Assembly: GCA_003019535.1 (NCBI GenBank)
Contig: NEXG01000011.1
Span: 1 to 32,493, forward strand
Source: Candidatus Marsarchaeota G2 archaeon ECH_B_1
Lineage (GTDB): Archaea; Thermoproteota; Thermoprotei_A; Marsarchaeales; Marsarchaeaceae
Length of the DNA: 32,493 nt
Direction: 5' to 3'
Part shown: positions 17,614-24,357 of the stretch, one piece after another
How the letters are laid out: each line of letters starts with the position of its first letter
Position numbering within the stretch: the stretch's first letter is position 1
The notes under the pieces: model-generated
The model's database searches: none
The model's input: only the letters and a program-made list of their open reading frames with translations
Told to the model about the DNA's origin: nothing
Made by a program: the position numbers and the translations under genes

Positions 17614-18410
17614 CTGGGACCACCCAGCACGAATACTGGTCTGAAAGCATACCGCTTAATCAAACGTGAGGCCAAGAGGAGTATCAGCGAGAACCCTATC
17701 ATGAGGGCTGAAGCTGTGACCGCTACTCTTGGACCGCTGTAACCATACAGTTCATAGATCTTAACCGAGGCACTCTCAACACCGTAGAACGGCTGCTGGA
17801 GCACGTAGTAGGCCACTATGGCCACTGAGCCGAACTCGCTCAGAGCCCTCGAAATGGATGTGAGAAGCGCGTTCACTATCCCACCGTAAGAGCTAGGCAC
17901 AACCACGTCTGTAAACACCCTTTGCGGCGGCGCCCCAAGGCTTACGGCAAAGTTCTCAGCCGACCTATCCATCGAGTCAAAATAGGATCTTAAAGCGGTA
18001 ACATATATGGGGGCGGAGATAATTGTGAGCGCCGAAACAAACCCAAGATAGGTATCAAAGAAGTTGATGCCCACACTTAGGAGGGCTCTCCCAATAGGTG
18101 TTAGGGGGCTATCCAACAGCAGTAGAGATATGCCCACTATTGGGTGGGGTATGGATGCGGGGATGTCGGATAGGGTCGCCAAAAGCTCGTTTCTGCGGCG
18201 TGACACATAGTAGGCTAGGGGCGTGAACAGCGCCACGTTGAGCAAACCCGCCGTGGCTGAGCCTGCGAAGGAGAGCTCAATTGATCTGAGCACACCCATA
18301 GACACACCGGTCGAATCATACATAGGGCCGAAACCTTCGTACACAAGCAGCGCTACTGGTAAAACAAGGATTATTATTGAAAAATAGGTGTATGGTCTAA
18401 GCCAATTCAT
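17610..18410 (-). CDS. wtpB: Molybdate/tungstate ABC transporter permease
   Basis: 266 aa membrane permease with about six transmembrane helices. The binding-protein-dependent EAA loop (ENFAVSLGAPPQRVFTDVVVP, about residues 155-175) contacts the ATPase. It belongs to the ModB/WtpB/CysT group. The ATG overlaps the binding-protein stop by four bases (ATGA), and its own stop overlaps the presumed start of the ATPase, so the three genes form one translationally coupled operon. Substrate assignment rests on the neighbouring WtpA-like binding protein and ModE-like regulator. Confidence 0.87.
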   Translation of the reverse strand: MNWLRPYTYFSIIILVLPVALLVYEGFGPMYDSTGVSMGVLRSIELSFAGSATAGLLNVALFTPLAYYVSRRRNELLATLSDIPASIPHPIVGISLLLLDSPLTPIGRALLSVGINFFDTYLGFVSALTIISAPIYVTALRSYFDSMDRSAENFAVSLGAPPQRVFTDVVVPSSYGGIVNALLTSISRALSEFGSVAIVAYYVLQQPFYGVESASVKIYELYGYSGPRVAVTASALMIGFSLILLLASRLIKRYAFRPVFVLGGPS

Positions 18411-19435
18411 AGCTGCCCAGCGTATTCAACGTAGCTCTGGCTGATAAGCTGAGCTATTTGAGCGGGAGGCGCTGTCGAATTGTATAGGTAAGCTGGTCTA
18501 AGTGGTGTCAACCCGAACTTCGTCAGAACATCCGAGTTCTCAAGCACGTAGGACACGAATCTTAATGCTAGCGTTGTGTGGGAGGCTGTAAGCGGGATGG
18601 TTATGTATAGGTATATAGGTGAGCCTTTGACCACTCCCGTGGTAAGTGTATAGTTGAACTGGGCGTAGAACTCGGAGTATCCTGGATCGCCTAGATTAAT
18701 CTGGGGTGGAAGCCCCAAGTATCCCAAGTGTTTAGCTATGGCCGATGACCTATAAATAAATAGGAAGTTTATTTGGCCAGAGCTTAGTGGGGCTACTAGC
18801 TGAGCCGCATTGCTGGCAGTGTAGTTAGAGTGGGTAGATCGTAACATATCTGAGAAAAGCGTTGTATTGTGTGCGTAGAGGTAGCCGGCGGCTTCGAGCA
18901 CGATCCAAGCCCTGAATCCGGCTGGGTCGGAGTTGGGGTTCGATATACCAACCTTGACTCCCCCAGAGCTCAGAGCTAGGAAGAAGTCATACCAATACTT
19001 AGTGTTATTAGGGTTGTCGGCTGCAAGCGTATAGTTGGCCAGCACGTGTCTCGCATATTCACCCTGTACTGACACGTTTGTGTAGGCGATCACCATTTGG
19101 TCAGCTGCAAAAGCAATAGCCCAGCCAGGTGAGTAGTTGTGCAGGTAACTCTGTGTTACAGCGCTTATTGCAACAGGCATAAAAACGTCCACCTTCTCAC
19201 CCATCCCTATCTCTTGGGCTAGTGTAAAGCTTCCCCCACCTGTCACGAGCGGTTGTGAACCGCCTGTAAAGTTACGAAAACCAGATGCGAGAAACTCGGC
19301 TTCACCAGTGTACGCATCTGCAACGTAAACCACAAGGGAAGCCCTATTCGTCTGAGGTCTAGCATAGTAAACACCCAAAGCGACTATGCCAACAACTATC
19401 AAAACCACAGTTAGAGCCGTAATTTTTAAATTCAT
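18407..19435 (-). CDS. wtpA: Molybdate/tungstate-binding protein (WtpA-like)
   Basis: 342 aa extracellular solute-binding protein. Residues 5-25 form an uncleaved-looking N-terminal membrane anchor or signal with no lipobox cysteine. The mature part has the oxyanion-binding GGSFTLAQEI segment and the GISNPNSDPAGFRAW motif, characteristic of WtpA/ModA-type molybdate and tungstate binders. Many N-x-S/T sequons (such as NYT, NNT and NTT) suggest glycosylation on the outer face. It leads the operon. A TTATGATAT box about 25 bases before the ATG sits inside an inverted repeat (19442-19467), so repression by the divergent ModE-like protein is likely. Molybdate versus tungstate cannot be told apart by sequence alone. 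Confidence 0.88.
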   Translation of the reverse strand: MNLKITALTVVLIVVGIVALGVYYARPQTNRASLVVYVADAYTGEAEFLASGFRNFTGGSQPLVTGGGSFTLAQEIGMGEKVDVFMPVAISAVTQSYLHNYSPGWAIAFAADQMVIAYTNVSVQGEYARHVLANYTLAADNPNNTKYWYDFFLALSSGGVKVGISNPNSDPAGFRAWIVLEAAGYLYAHNTTLFSDMLRSTHSNYTASNAAQLVAPLSSGQINFLFIYRSSAIAKHLGYLGLPPQINLGDPGYSEFYAQFNYTLTTGVVKGSPIYLYITIPLTASHTTLALRFVSYVLENSDVLTKFGLTPLRPAYLYNSTAPPAQIAQLISQSYVEYAGQL

Positions 19436-19441
19436 GTGAAG

Positions 19442-19467
19442 TCGTTATGTAACCCATATCATAACGA
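19442..19467. promoter_or_regulatory. ModE-like operator in the divergent promoter
   Basis: Perfect 8-bp inverted repeat TCGTTATG / CATAACGA separated by 10 bases. It resembles the bacterial ModE consensus (CGTTATAT spaced from ATATAACG). It covers positions -7 to -32 before the binding-protein ATG and overlaps that gene's TATA box. It also lies just upstream of the modE-like gene, so one site could repress the transporter and autoregulate. Confidence 0.6.
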
Positions 19468-19488
19468 TATTTAAGTGTGTCGTAGATC

Positions 19489-20103
19489 ATGATTAGTGCA
19501 ATGATTCCAACCAAGAAAGACCTGCAACCAGCGTTCAGGTTATGGCTCGAAGGTAAATCAAAACAAATAGTGTTTGACCAGGTAGATGCCATGCTTCTTC
19601 GTAGAATCAACGAAAGCGGCTCGCTTAGTACAGCTGCTAAGAATGTTGGGTTATCCTATAGGGCGGCTTGGGGGAGGATAAAGAAGCTTGAGAGAAATCT
19701 CGGGAAACCCATAGTCATAATGAAGGTTGGTGGGAAGGGTGGGGGTAGTTCAAGACTCACAGAGGAGGGTCTAAACCTCCTTTCAGAGTTTAGAAAGTTA
19801 CGGAAGCACCTATTCAACGCCTTAGAAGACCAAGATTTCTGGGCGCAGGTGGGCTATAAGCTAAGTGCAAGAAACGTACTCGACGCTAAAATAGTGGGAT
19901 TACACAAAGGCGATATAGTCTCGAAGCTGTCCATAGTAGTTGAACACCCTGTTACGCTCACATCAATAATAACCAACGAAGCAGTGGAAGATTTAAAGCT
20001 AAAGATAGGAGACAAAGTTTACGCAATCATAAAATCCACAGACGTAATAGTCGCCAAGAGCCCCCAAAGGAACCAGGATACCCGAGAAAATAAAGCCAGC
20101 TAA
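19489..20103 (+). CDS. modE: ModE-like molybdate-responsive regulator
   Basis: 204 aa. Residues 28-105 are the LysR-like winged helix of ModE (VDAMLLRRINESGSLSTAAKNVGLSYRAAWGRIKKLE, then GGKGGGSSRLTEEG). After a linker, residues 125-192 form one MOP/TOBE oxyanion-binding domain (SARNVLDAKIVGLHKGDIVSKLSI ... LKLKIGDKVYAIIKSTDVIVAKS). E. coli ModE has two MOP units; this has one, so the binding site would form across a dimer. It is divergent from the transporter operon. The start is at 19489 or at a second ATG four codons on (19501). The latter sits better with an ATATTTAAG element at 19468-19474. Confidence 0.9.
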   Translation: MISAMIPTKKDLQPAFRLWLEGKSKQIVFDQVDAMLLRRINESGSLSTAAKNVGLSYRAAWGRIKKLERNLGKPIVIMKVGGKGGGSSRLTEEGLNLLSEFRKLRKHLFNALEDQDFWAQVGYKLSARNVLDAKIVGLHKGDIVSKLSIVVEHPVTLTSIITNEAVEDLKLKIGDKVYAIIKSTDVIVAKSPQRNQDTRENKAS

Positions 20104-20200
20104 TCTGAGATTCTTACCACCCCTCAATCAGTACGAAACTTCCCGCGTCAACCCTCACCCTCCCCCCTTCATTAAACTCAGTAAGAGGAGAGTAGGCAGT

Positions 20201-20600
20201 GGGGTTTCACTCTACGTAGGCATACGTAGGTATGCGTTCGCACACCTATCGTACGCGTAGTGGAGCTTGGGCTTCAGTGCATCATATAGGGACCACACGG
20301 GTTCACTGGTCCCCTGCAGCTCCGCCCCTGTCAGGACGCACCCACCCACCATGCAGTGATGGTAGGACTGTGTGGTTCCACCACTCCACGCTGGGGAGCG
20401 CCCTCCAATCCACCCTCAGTCAGCCTCACCCTCCCTCCTCCCCCCATGTGTGTGCGTGTACCCCTCCCTCAGCCAGCCAGCGGAGGTCTTGGGTCTCTAT
20501 CTGCTACCACTCACCCTCCCTACTGCCCATGCACAACCGGATCATTCAAATCCAGAAATCCATATAAACCTATCTATTTTGAAACTGCTGACTACGGCTT
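20201..20600 (+). repeat. Long noncoding repeat, copy 1
   Basis: About 400 bp that recur in inverted orientation at 21930-22300. A 23-base block (20255-20277) is identical to the complement of 22223-22245, and both ends match well. Lengths agree exactly over 48 bases at the start. A 4-bp stem (20234-20237 with 20253-20256) keeps pairing in the other copy although its bases differ. The last 44 bases recur at 65-108. Confidence 0.75.
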
Positions 20601-20662
20601 CCGCGGGTGTTGGTGTCGCTAGTACCCGTGGTTTGTGGGCGTAGAGTATAAGCCTGCGGAAG
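20592..20662 (+). ncRNA. Candidate structured RNA beyond repeat copy 1
   Basis: A TATAAA element at 20563-20568 would start transcription near 20592. The downstream sequence has a perfect 7-bp outer stem (20598-20604 with 20656-20662) and an inner 4-bp stem (20605-20608 with 20624-20627). It has no tRNA T-loop and matches no RNA family I know. Confidence 0.25.
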
Positions 20663-20783
20663 TGATGGCGGCTGCCTTAACCCTGCAGTGGGGGGATCAA
20701 GCTTGGTGGCTGGAGTAGGAGGCCTCCCTCTTCGTCAAGGGTGGAGTAGATGACGTAGTGTGAGTTGTGGGTTCGTGAACGTT

Positions 20784-21071
20784 CTATATGTTTAATCCGA
20801 AGGCTTCTGAGAGTTTTTTGAATTTCTCGTATTCTTGGACGTACTTTTTTCCTTTTGGGGTTAGCGCGTAGCTCTTCTTTTCTCCGCTTCCTTTCTCGGC
20901 TATGAGGCCTTTGCTTACTAGATCTGAGAGGATGCTTGAAAAGCGGTTGTAGGGTAGGTTGGCTTTGCTCATTATGTGGGTGAGCCTCTGGTCTTCGTTG
21001 TCCTCGCTTTCCACAGCCTTTAGCACATCCACGATTATGCTCACACGTGATCGGTATCTCTCCTTGGTCAC
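20784..21071 (-). CDS. Small winged-helix regulator paired with membrane protein
   Basis: About 95 aa winged-helix protein of the archaeal HTH_45-like type: RYRSRVSIIVDVLKAVE first helix, LPYNRFSSILSDLVSKGLI recognition region, then a wing with YALTPKGKKYVQEY and a helical C-terminus. A longer version starts at a GTG at 21089. The GTG at 21071 is preferred because it overlaps the stop of the upstream membrane gene by four bases (GTGA). It is translated with that gene, suggesting a sensor/regulator pair. Same fold as the protein at 15077, but low similarity beyond the family pattern. Confidence 0.75.
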   Translation of the reverse strand: MTKERYRSRVSIIVDVLKAVESEDNEDQRLTHIMSKANLPYNRFSSILSDLVSKGLIAEKGSGEKKSYALTPKGKKYVQEYEKFKKLSEAFGLNI

Positions 21072-21712
21072 TTTGAGTTTACCTTCCACACTGCGTAGAA
21101 TATGAGCGCGAAACCGGCTAGCTGTATGATTGATGCGAACAGATAGTCGAATGCGCTGTCGAGGTCGAAGATTCTGACGAGTAGCTGGATAAATAGTAGT
21201 GTTAGGCCTACGGCGATTGGGGCTGCGTATGAGGCCTTCCTAGAGAAGTACTCTTCGTACACTTTCACTAATACGTAGAGGAGTAGTGCTGCTGAGAACA
21301 CCTGCACACCGTACTCGAAAAACACCCTGAAGTTCAAGAATAGTCTTGTGACACTGTTGAATGGATTCTTTCTATACGCGAACACGCTTAGGGCGGCCGC
21401 CCCGACCTCCCCGATGCTGTAGGCGAATGCGAGCACCATGTAGCCCGCAAGCATGAGGATAGAGTAAAGTAGGTAGCCTTCACCCACGAATAGTCTTGGA
21501 AGCGCTATGCTCTCGACGAGGGCCGCTGTAGCGTAGAAGGTCTGGCTGAAGAGGCCTAGTGAAAATAGGAGGAAGGAGATGCTTAGAAATAGCATTTTAA
21601 CTGAGCCTAGAAACCTGAAGGCCTTGTACGCTGTGTACCATATGATTAATGTAAACACCGCGCTCACAAGGTTAACAAAGGTTGCGATGGGGAGGAATGC
21701 GTTTGGGGCCAT
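21068..21712 (-). CDS. Polytopic membrane protein, unknown function
   Basis: 214 aa, almost wholly hydrophobic, with about six or seven transmembrane segments (roughly residues 6-28, 38-58, 79-112, 133-153, 163-180 and 188-210) separated by short charged loops. I recognise no family motif or catalytic residue. It is first in a two-gene unit with the winged-helix protein, and overlapping stop/start codons imply matched production. Such membrane protein plus small HTH pairs are common in archaea, and the membrane partner may sense an envelope signal or sequester the regulator. That is inference. The cassette is flanked by inverted long repeats. Confidence 0.7.
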   Translation of the reverse strand: MAPNAFLPIATFVNLVSAVFTLIIWYTAYKAFRFLGSVKMLFLSISFLLFSLGLFSQTFYATAALVESIALPRLFVGEGYLLYSILMLAGYMVLAFAYSIGEVGAAALSVFAYRKNPFNSVTRLFLNFRVFFEYGVQVFSAALLLYVLVKVYEEYFSRKASYAAPIAVGLTLLFIQLLVRIFDLDSAFDYLFASIIQLAGFALIFYAVWKVNSK

Positions 21713-21771
21713 GAATCATTCTAGCTATTCTAACCCTACATGCATGTTAGATTTGCGGTCGTGGTTCGATT

Positions 21772-21832
21772 GTGTCCAGATAATTGTTTTCCACGCTTGG
21801 TTACCATGCACACCGCCCTCTAATCCGGACAC
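21772..21832 (+). repeat. Short repeat element, copy C
   Basis: 61 bp beginning GTGTCCAGAT and ending ATCCGGACAC, with interior TTCCACGCTTGG as in copy A (13467). The ends are complementary apart from one base. Confidence 0.7.
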
Positions 21833-21929
21833 CGCCCGTGGTTCAGCACAATAGGGATAAATACGCTGTGAACGTGTTAACCAAGCGTGTACGCCTGTTC
21901 TCTATGTGCTATGCGTGCTCCGTTCGGCT

Positions 21930-22300
21930 GACGCCGTAGTCAGCGTTTCGGTACAGATAGGCTTTCATGGTTACACACCGTTTTCTCAGGCTGAGAAGCC
22001 AGCCGGTGTGCCATGGTGTGGATCCCCTAAGTGTACCTTGGAGACCCGAACAGTAGGATAGCTGGTTGGTGTGCGTGTGGGTTGATCTAAAGTCTAAAGA
22101 TAGAGGACGCCCCCAGCGGTGGAGCTGTGTAATCCCACCATCACTGCTGGGCGGGTGCGCCCTGACACGCGGGGGCGGAGCGGAGTGGAACCAATGAACC
22201 CGTGAGCTCCCTCCACGATGCGCTGAAGCCCAAGCTCCACTACGCATATGATGGATATGCTGATACATATCTACGTATGCCTGTGTAGAGTGAAACCCCC
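21930..22300 (-). repeat. Long noncoding repeat, copy 2 (inverted)
   Basis: Reverse-complement counterpart of 20201-20600. It shares the start (TTTCACTCTAC at 22283-22293 on the minus strand), the identical 23-base block at 22223-22245, several partly conserved blocks and the tail near 21933-21960. The middle of the element has diverged most. Confidence 0.72.
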
Positions 22301-22401
22301 TTGGCAAACTGTAGACCCAAAAGAGGAATCTAGGTGGTTCGGCTTACTCCCCGTGCTCAGGGTTACCAGCTTCCCCTAACCTCTAACAACTCCTTAAAAT
22401 A

Positions 22402-23034
22402 TTGGTTGAGTTAACTCTACTTGTGGTAGCTGAACTGGGTTTCGTTGAGGGTGTTGTGTATGAGGTTATCGCTGTGAGCTTTTCCAGTAAGCCTCACCCG
22501 GCACCCATAGGTGTCAGGTTTAAAGATGGGCTTTTTGAAGCGACTATTTATCATGATACTGCAACCTATGCCAACCTCAAGGTGCATCCCATGTGCACTC
22601 TGAATGTTGTGAGGAGTGGTCTTCTATTCTATGATGCGGTGTATATGAAACACAAACTCAGAGTTATGCGTGAAGGTGATTACTGGTTCTTGGCTGACGC
22701 TGATGCTTGGCTTGGTGTCACTGTTGTCGAAGAGTCACCCGACAGGGGTAGGTCGGTTTTCAAATTCAAGCCAAGCATGTTACACTTATCCCAGGTGAAG
22801 CCCAAGCCCTACACTAGGGCTGATGGCGCGCTGGTAGAGATGCTCGTTCACGAGTCCAGGATCAAACCCTATATTGACTCCGGTCTGCTTGTAGAGGCTA
22901 AGAGGCTTTACGATTTGATAGTCCACTATAACGAGTTGATGGCTAGAATAGCGCAGAACACGGAGTACCAAGCATACGCCAAGGCGATTTACGAGTCAGC
23001 TACACGTAGAATGGGTGAGTTAAAGGGTGGATAG
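22402..23034 (+). CDS. DUF447 family protein
   Basis: 210 aa archaeal DUF447 protein with a flavin-reductase-like split barrel. LGFVEGVVYEVIAVSF, HPAPIGVRFKDG and the KVHPMCTLNVV segment are its marks. The C-terminal 60 residues (residues 148-207) are helical. Function is not established. The frame opens with TTG at 22402; a GTG at 22423, about 25 bases after a TTAAAATAT box, would suit a leaderless message and removes seven residues. It overlaps the pterin enzyme gene by eight bases, so the two are made together, and a role in flavin or pterin cofactor metabolism is a reasonable guess. Confidence 0.8.
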   Translation: MVELTLLVVAELGFVEGVVYEVIAVSFSSKPHPAPIGVRFKDGLFEATIYHDTATYANLKVHPMCTLNVVRSGLLFYDAVYMKHKLRVMREGDYWFLADADAWLGVTVVEESPDRGRSVFKFKPSMLHLSQVKPKPYTRADGALVEMLVHESRIKPYIDSGLLVEAKRLYDLIVHYNELMARIAQNTEYQAYAKAIYESATRRMGELKGG

Positions 23035-23770
23035 GGAGGAGTGGATGGGTGTCTGGTATCCTAGGATTGCACGCACCCTTGGTCTGAGCGCTGAGGCTGA
23101 CACTCAGGCGGCTAGACTTCTCGAAGAGCTGAGTGATGATGCGAGGACGCGTGAGGAAGAAGCTAGGAGGATGATTGAGGGTAGGACGTGTGTTGTCTTC
23201 GGTGCTGGTCCAACACTCCGAGACTCATTTAATCGAGTAAGCCTTGATGGATGCGTGAGTGTAGCTGCTGACGGTGCGGCGCGGATATTCATGGAGCAGG
23301 GAAGATCACCCCCGAATGTTTTGGTAACGGACCTCGACGGGGGTGATGACGTGATTACTTGGTGTGCAATGAATGGCTCGATGGTGGTGGTCCACGCTCA
23401 CGGTGATAATAAAGACGCCTTGAGAAGACTAATACCCATCCTACTTGAGAAGAAGACTAGGCTGATCCTGACGTGTCAGGTTGGGTCGTTCGCTAAAATC
23501 AGGAATTTCTATGGGTTCACAGACGGCGATAGGGCTGCTTGGTTCTGCCATGCCATGGGTGCGGCTAGAATTGTCCTCGTTGGTATGGACTTCGGCTCAC
23601 GTATTGGTGAGTACTCCAAGCTCGCGGGCCACCCAAACCCAGACCTAAAGCTGGTAAAGCTCAGACTGGGAATGGAACTTGTTTTGAGACTGGCCAAGGA
23701 GGCAAAGGTGTACACTTATAGGGGTTCACCTAGGCTTGGAGACATACCTGAGACCGACTCCCTCACATAA
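23027..23770 (+). CDS. mptE: 6-hydroxymethyl-7,8-dihydropterin pyrophosphokinase (MptE/DUF115)
   Basis: 247 aa. Transfers pyrophosphate from ATP to 6-hydroxymethyl-dihydropterin, the archaeal route to tetrahydromethanopterin-type or folate cofactors that replaces FolK. DUF115 motifs are clear: VFGAGPTLRDS (about 57-67), AADGAARIFMEQG, PNVLVTDLDGG, VVHAHGDN and AARIVLVGMDFG. The GTG start follows a GGTGAG ribosome-binding site seven bases upstream and overlaps the DUF447 gene. It supports a lineage that makes methanopterin-like C1 carriers. Confidence 0.9.
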   Translation: MDREEWMGVWYPRIARTLGLSAEADTQAARLLEELSDDARTREEEARRMIEGRTCVVFGAGPTLRDSFNRVSLDGCVSVAADGAARIFMEQGRSPPNVLVTDLDGGDDVITWCAMNGSMVVVHAHGDNKDALRRLIPILLEKKTRLILTCQVGSFAKIRNFYGFTDGDRAAWFCHAMGAARIVLVGMDFGSRIGEYSKLAGHPNPDLKLVKLRLGMELVLRLAKEAKVYTYRGSPRLGDIPETDSLT

Positions 23771-23860
23771 CTCGTATGACATTACCCATTCCCGTGGGGT
23801 TGTTAAATCGTCAACTTGTGTGGATAATTTTGGTAGCGTTGTAGGTGTTTCAGCGCAAGG

Positions 23861-23868
23861 GTTATAGC
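23861..23868 (+). promoter_or_regulatory. TATA-like box of the VOC gene
   Basis: GTTATAGC is centred about 25 bases before the ATG at 23890, with no ribosome-binding site, so a leaderless message is likely. Confidence 0.4.
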
Positions 23869-23889
23869 ATGTTTGGTTGATAAAGCCAT

Positions 23890-24255
23890 ATGCCAAGACT
23901 TTGGGCGGTAACCATTTATGTGTACAGTATCTCTGATGCCGTAGAGTTCTACGGTGATGTCTTAGGTCTTCACCTGGTGGAGCGTAATGACACGGATGGG
24001 TTGGCGGTTTTCGACTTGGGTGGGATACCACTGCTTCTACGGATGCCCGAGGTGGGTGAGGAGTGGAGGCATCCTGAAGGTGGGCCGAGTCTGTTTATAG
24101 AGGTGGAGGACCTAGAGAAGGTTGCTTCACGTATACCCCTGAGTAAGGGGAGGCTTGTGTTCGGACCCGAGACCACTGCAGCCAACCAAGTGAACATGGG
24201 TGTAGAGGACCCATTCGGCAACCAGCTCGTGCTAACATCCTCTCTGAAAAACTGA
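23890..24255 (+). CDS. VOC-fold (glyoxalase/dioxygenase-like) protein
   Basis: 121 aa single-chain vicinal oxygen chelate protein with two beta-alpha-beta-beta-beta units. Family marks are ISDAVEFYGDVLGLHLVERN near the N-terminus and VEDPFGNQLVLTS near the C-terminus. The superfamily includes glyoxalase I, dioxygenases and resistance proteins, and binds a metal through His/Glu ligands. In this protein the second unit's Glu-His pattern is incomplete, so the reaction cannot be predicted. It is monocistronic with its own TATA box and a likely terminator. Confidence 0.85.
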   Translation: MPRLWAVTIYVYSISDAVEFYGDVLGLHLVERNDTDGLAVFDLGGIPLLLRMPEVGEEWRHPEGGPSLFIEVEDLEKVASRIPLSKGRLVFGPETTAANQVNMGVEDPFGNQLVLTSSLKN

Positions 24256-24267
24256 AGTGTGAGCTAT

Positions 24268-24289
24268 CCGCGCTGAAGAGCGGGTTTTT
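24268..24289 (+). terminator. Terminator after the VOC gene
   Basis: A short inverted repeat CCGC/GCGG (24268-24283) is followed by GTTTTT on the plus strand, about 15 bases after the VOC stop codon. Confidence 0.4.
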
Positions 24290-24357
24290 GGAATATCTAT
24301 AAGAACCAGCAGATTAACTAGGGTGTAGCACTGGTTTCCTCCTCGGTTATGAGGGGG

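Larger units (their letters stand above)
20104..20783. other. Noncoding region holding the long repeat, copy 1
   Basis: No gene is supported in these 680 bases. The long repeat occupies about 20201-20600. From 20592 onward lies a possible structured RNA, and the rest up to the winged-helix gene stop shows nothing recognisable. Several overlapping pyrimidine-rich frames exist but look like noncoding artefacts. Confidence 0.55.
21713..22401. other. Noncoding region with repeat copy C and long repeat copy 2
   Basis: Holds upstream sequence of the membrane protein gene, the short repeat at 21772-21832, a complementary arm at 21868-21889, and the inverted long repeat at about 21930-22300. One frame across copy 2 stays open for 132 codons, but its counterpart in copy 1 is interrupted and no protein family is recognisable. 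A TTAAAATAT promoter-like box lies at 22394-22402. Confidence 0.55.

Noticed and set aside
20232-20644. Three overlapping plus-strand frames of 88-111 codons in the long repeat
   Set aside because: Proline/serine/histidine-rich translations of pyrimidine-rich DNA. The counterpart in the inverted copy differs in frame and length, so this is treated as noncoding.
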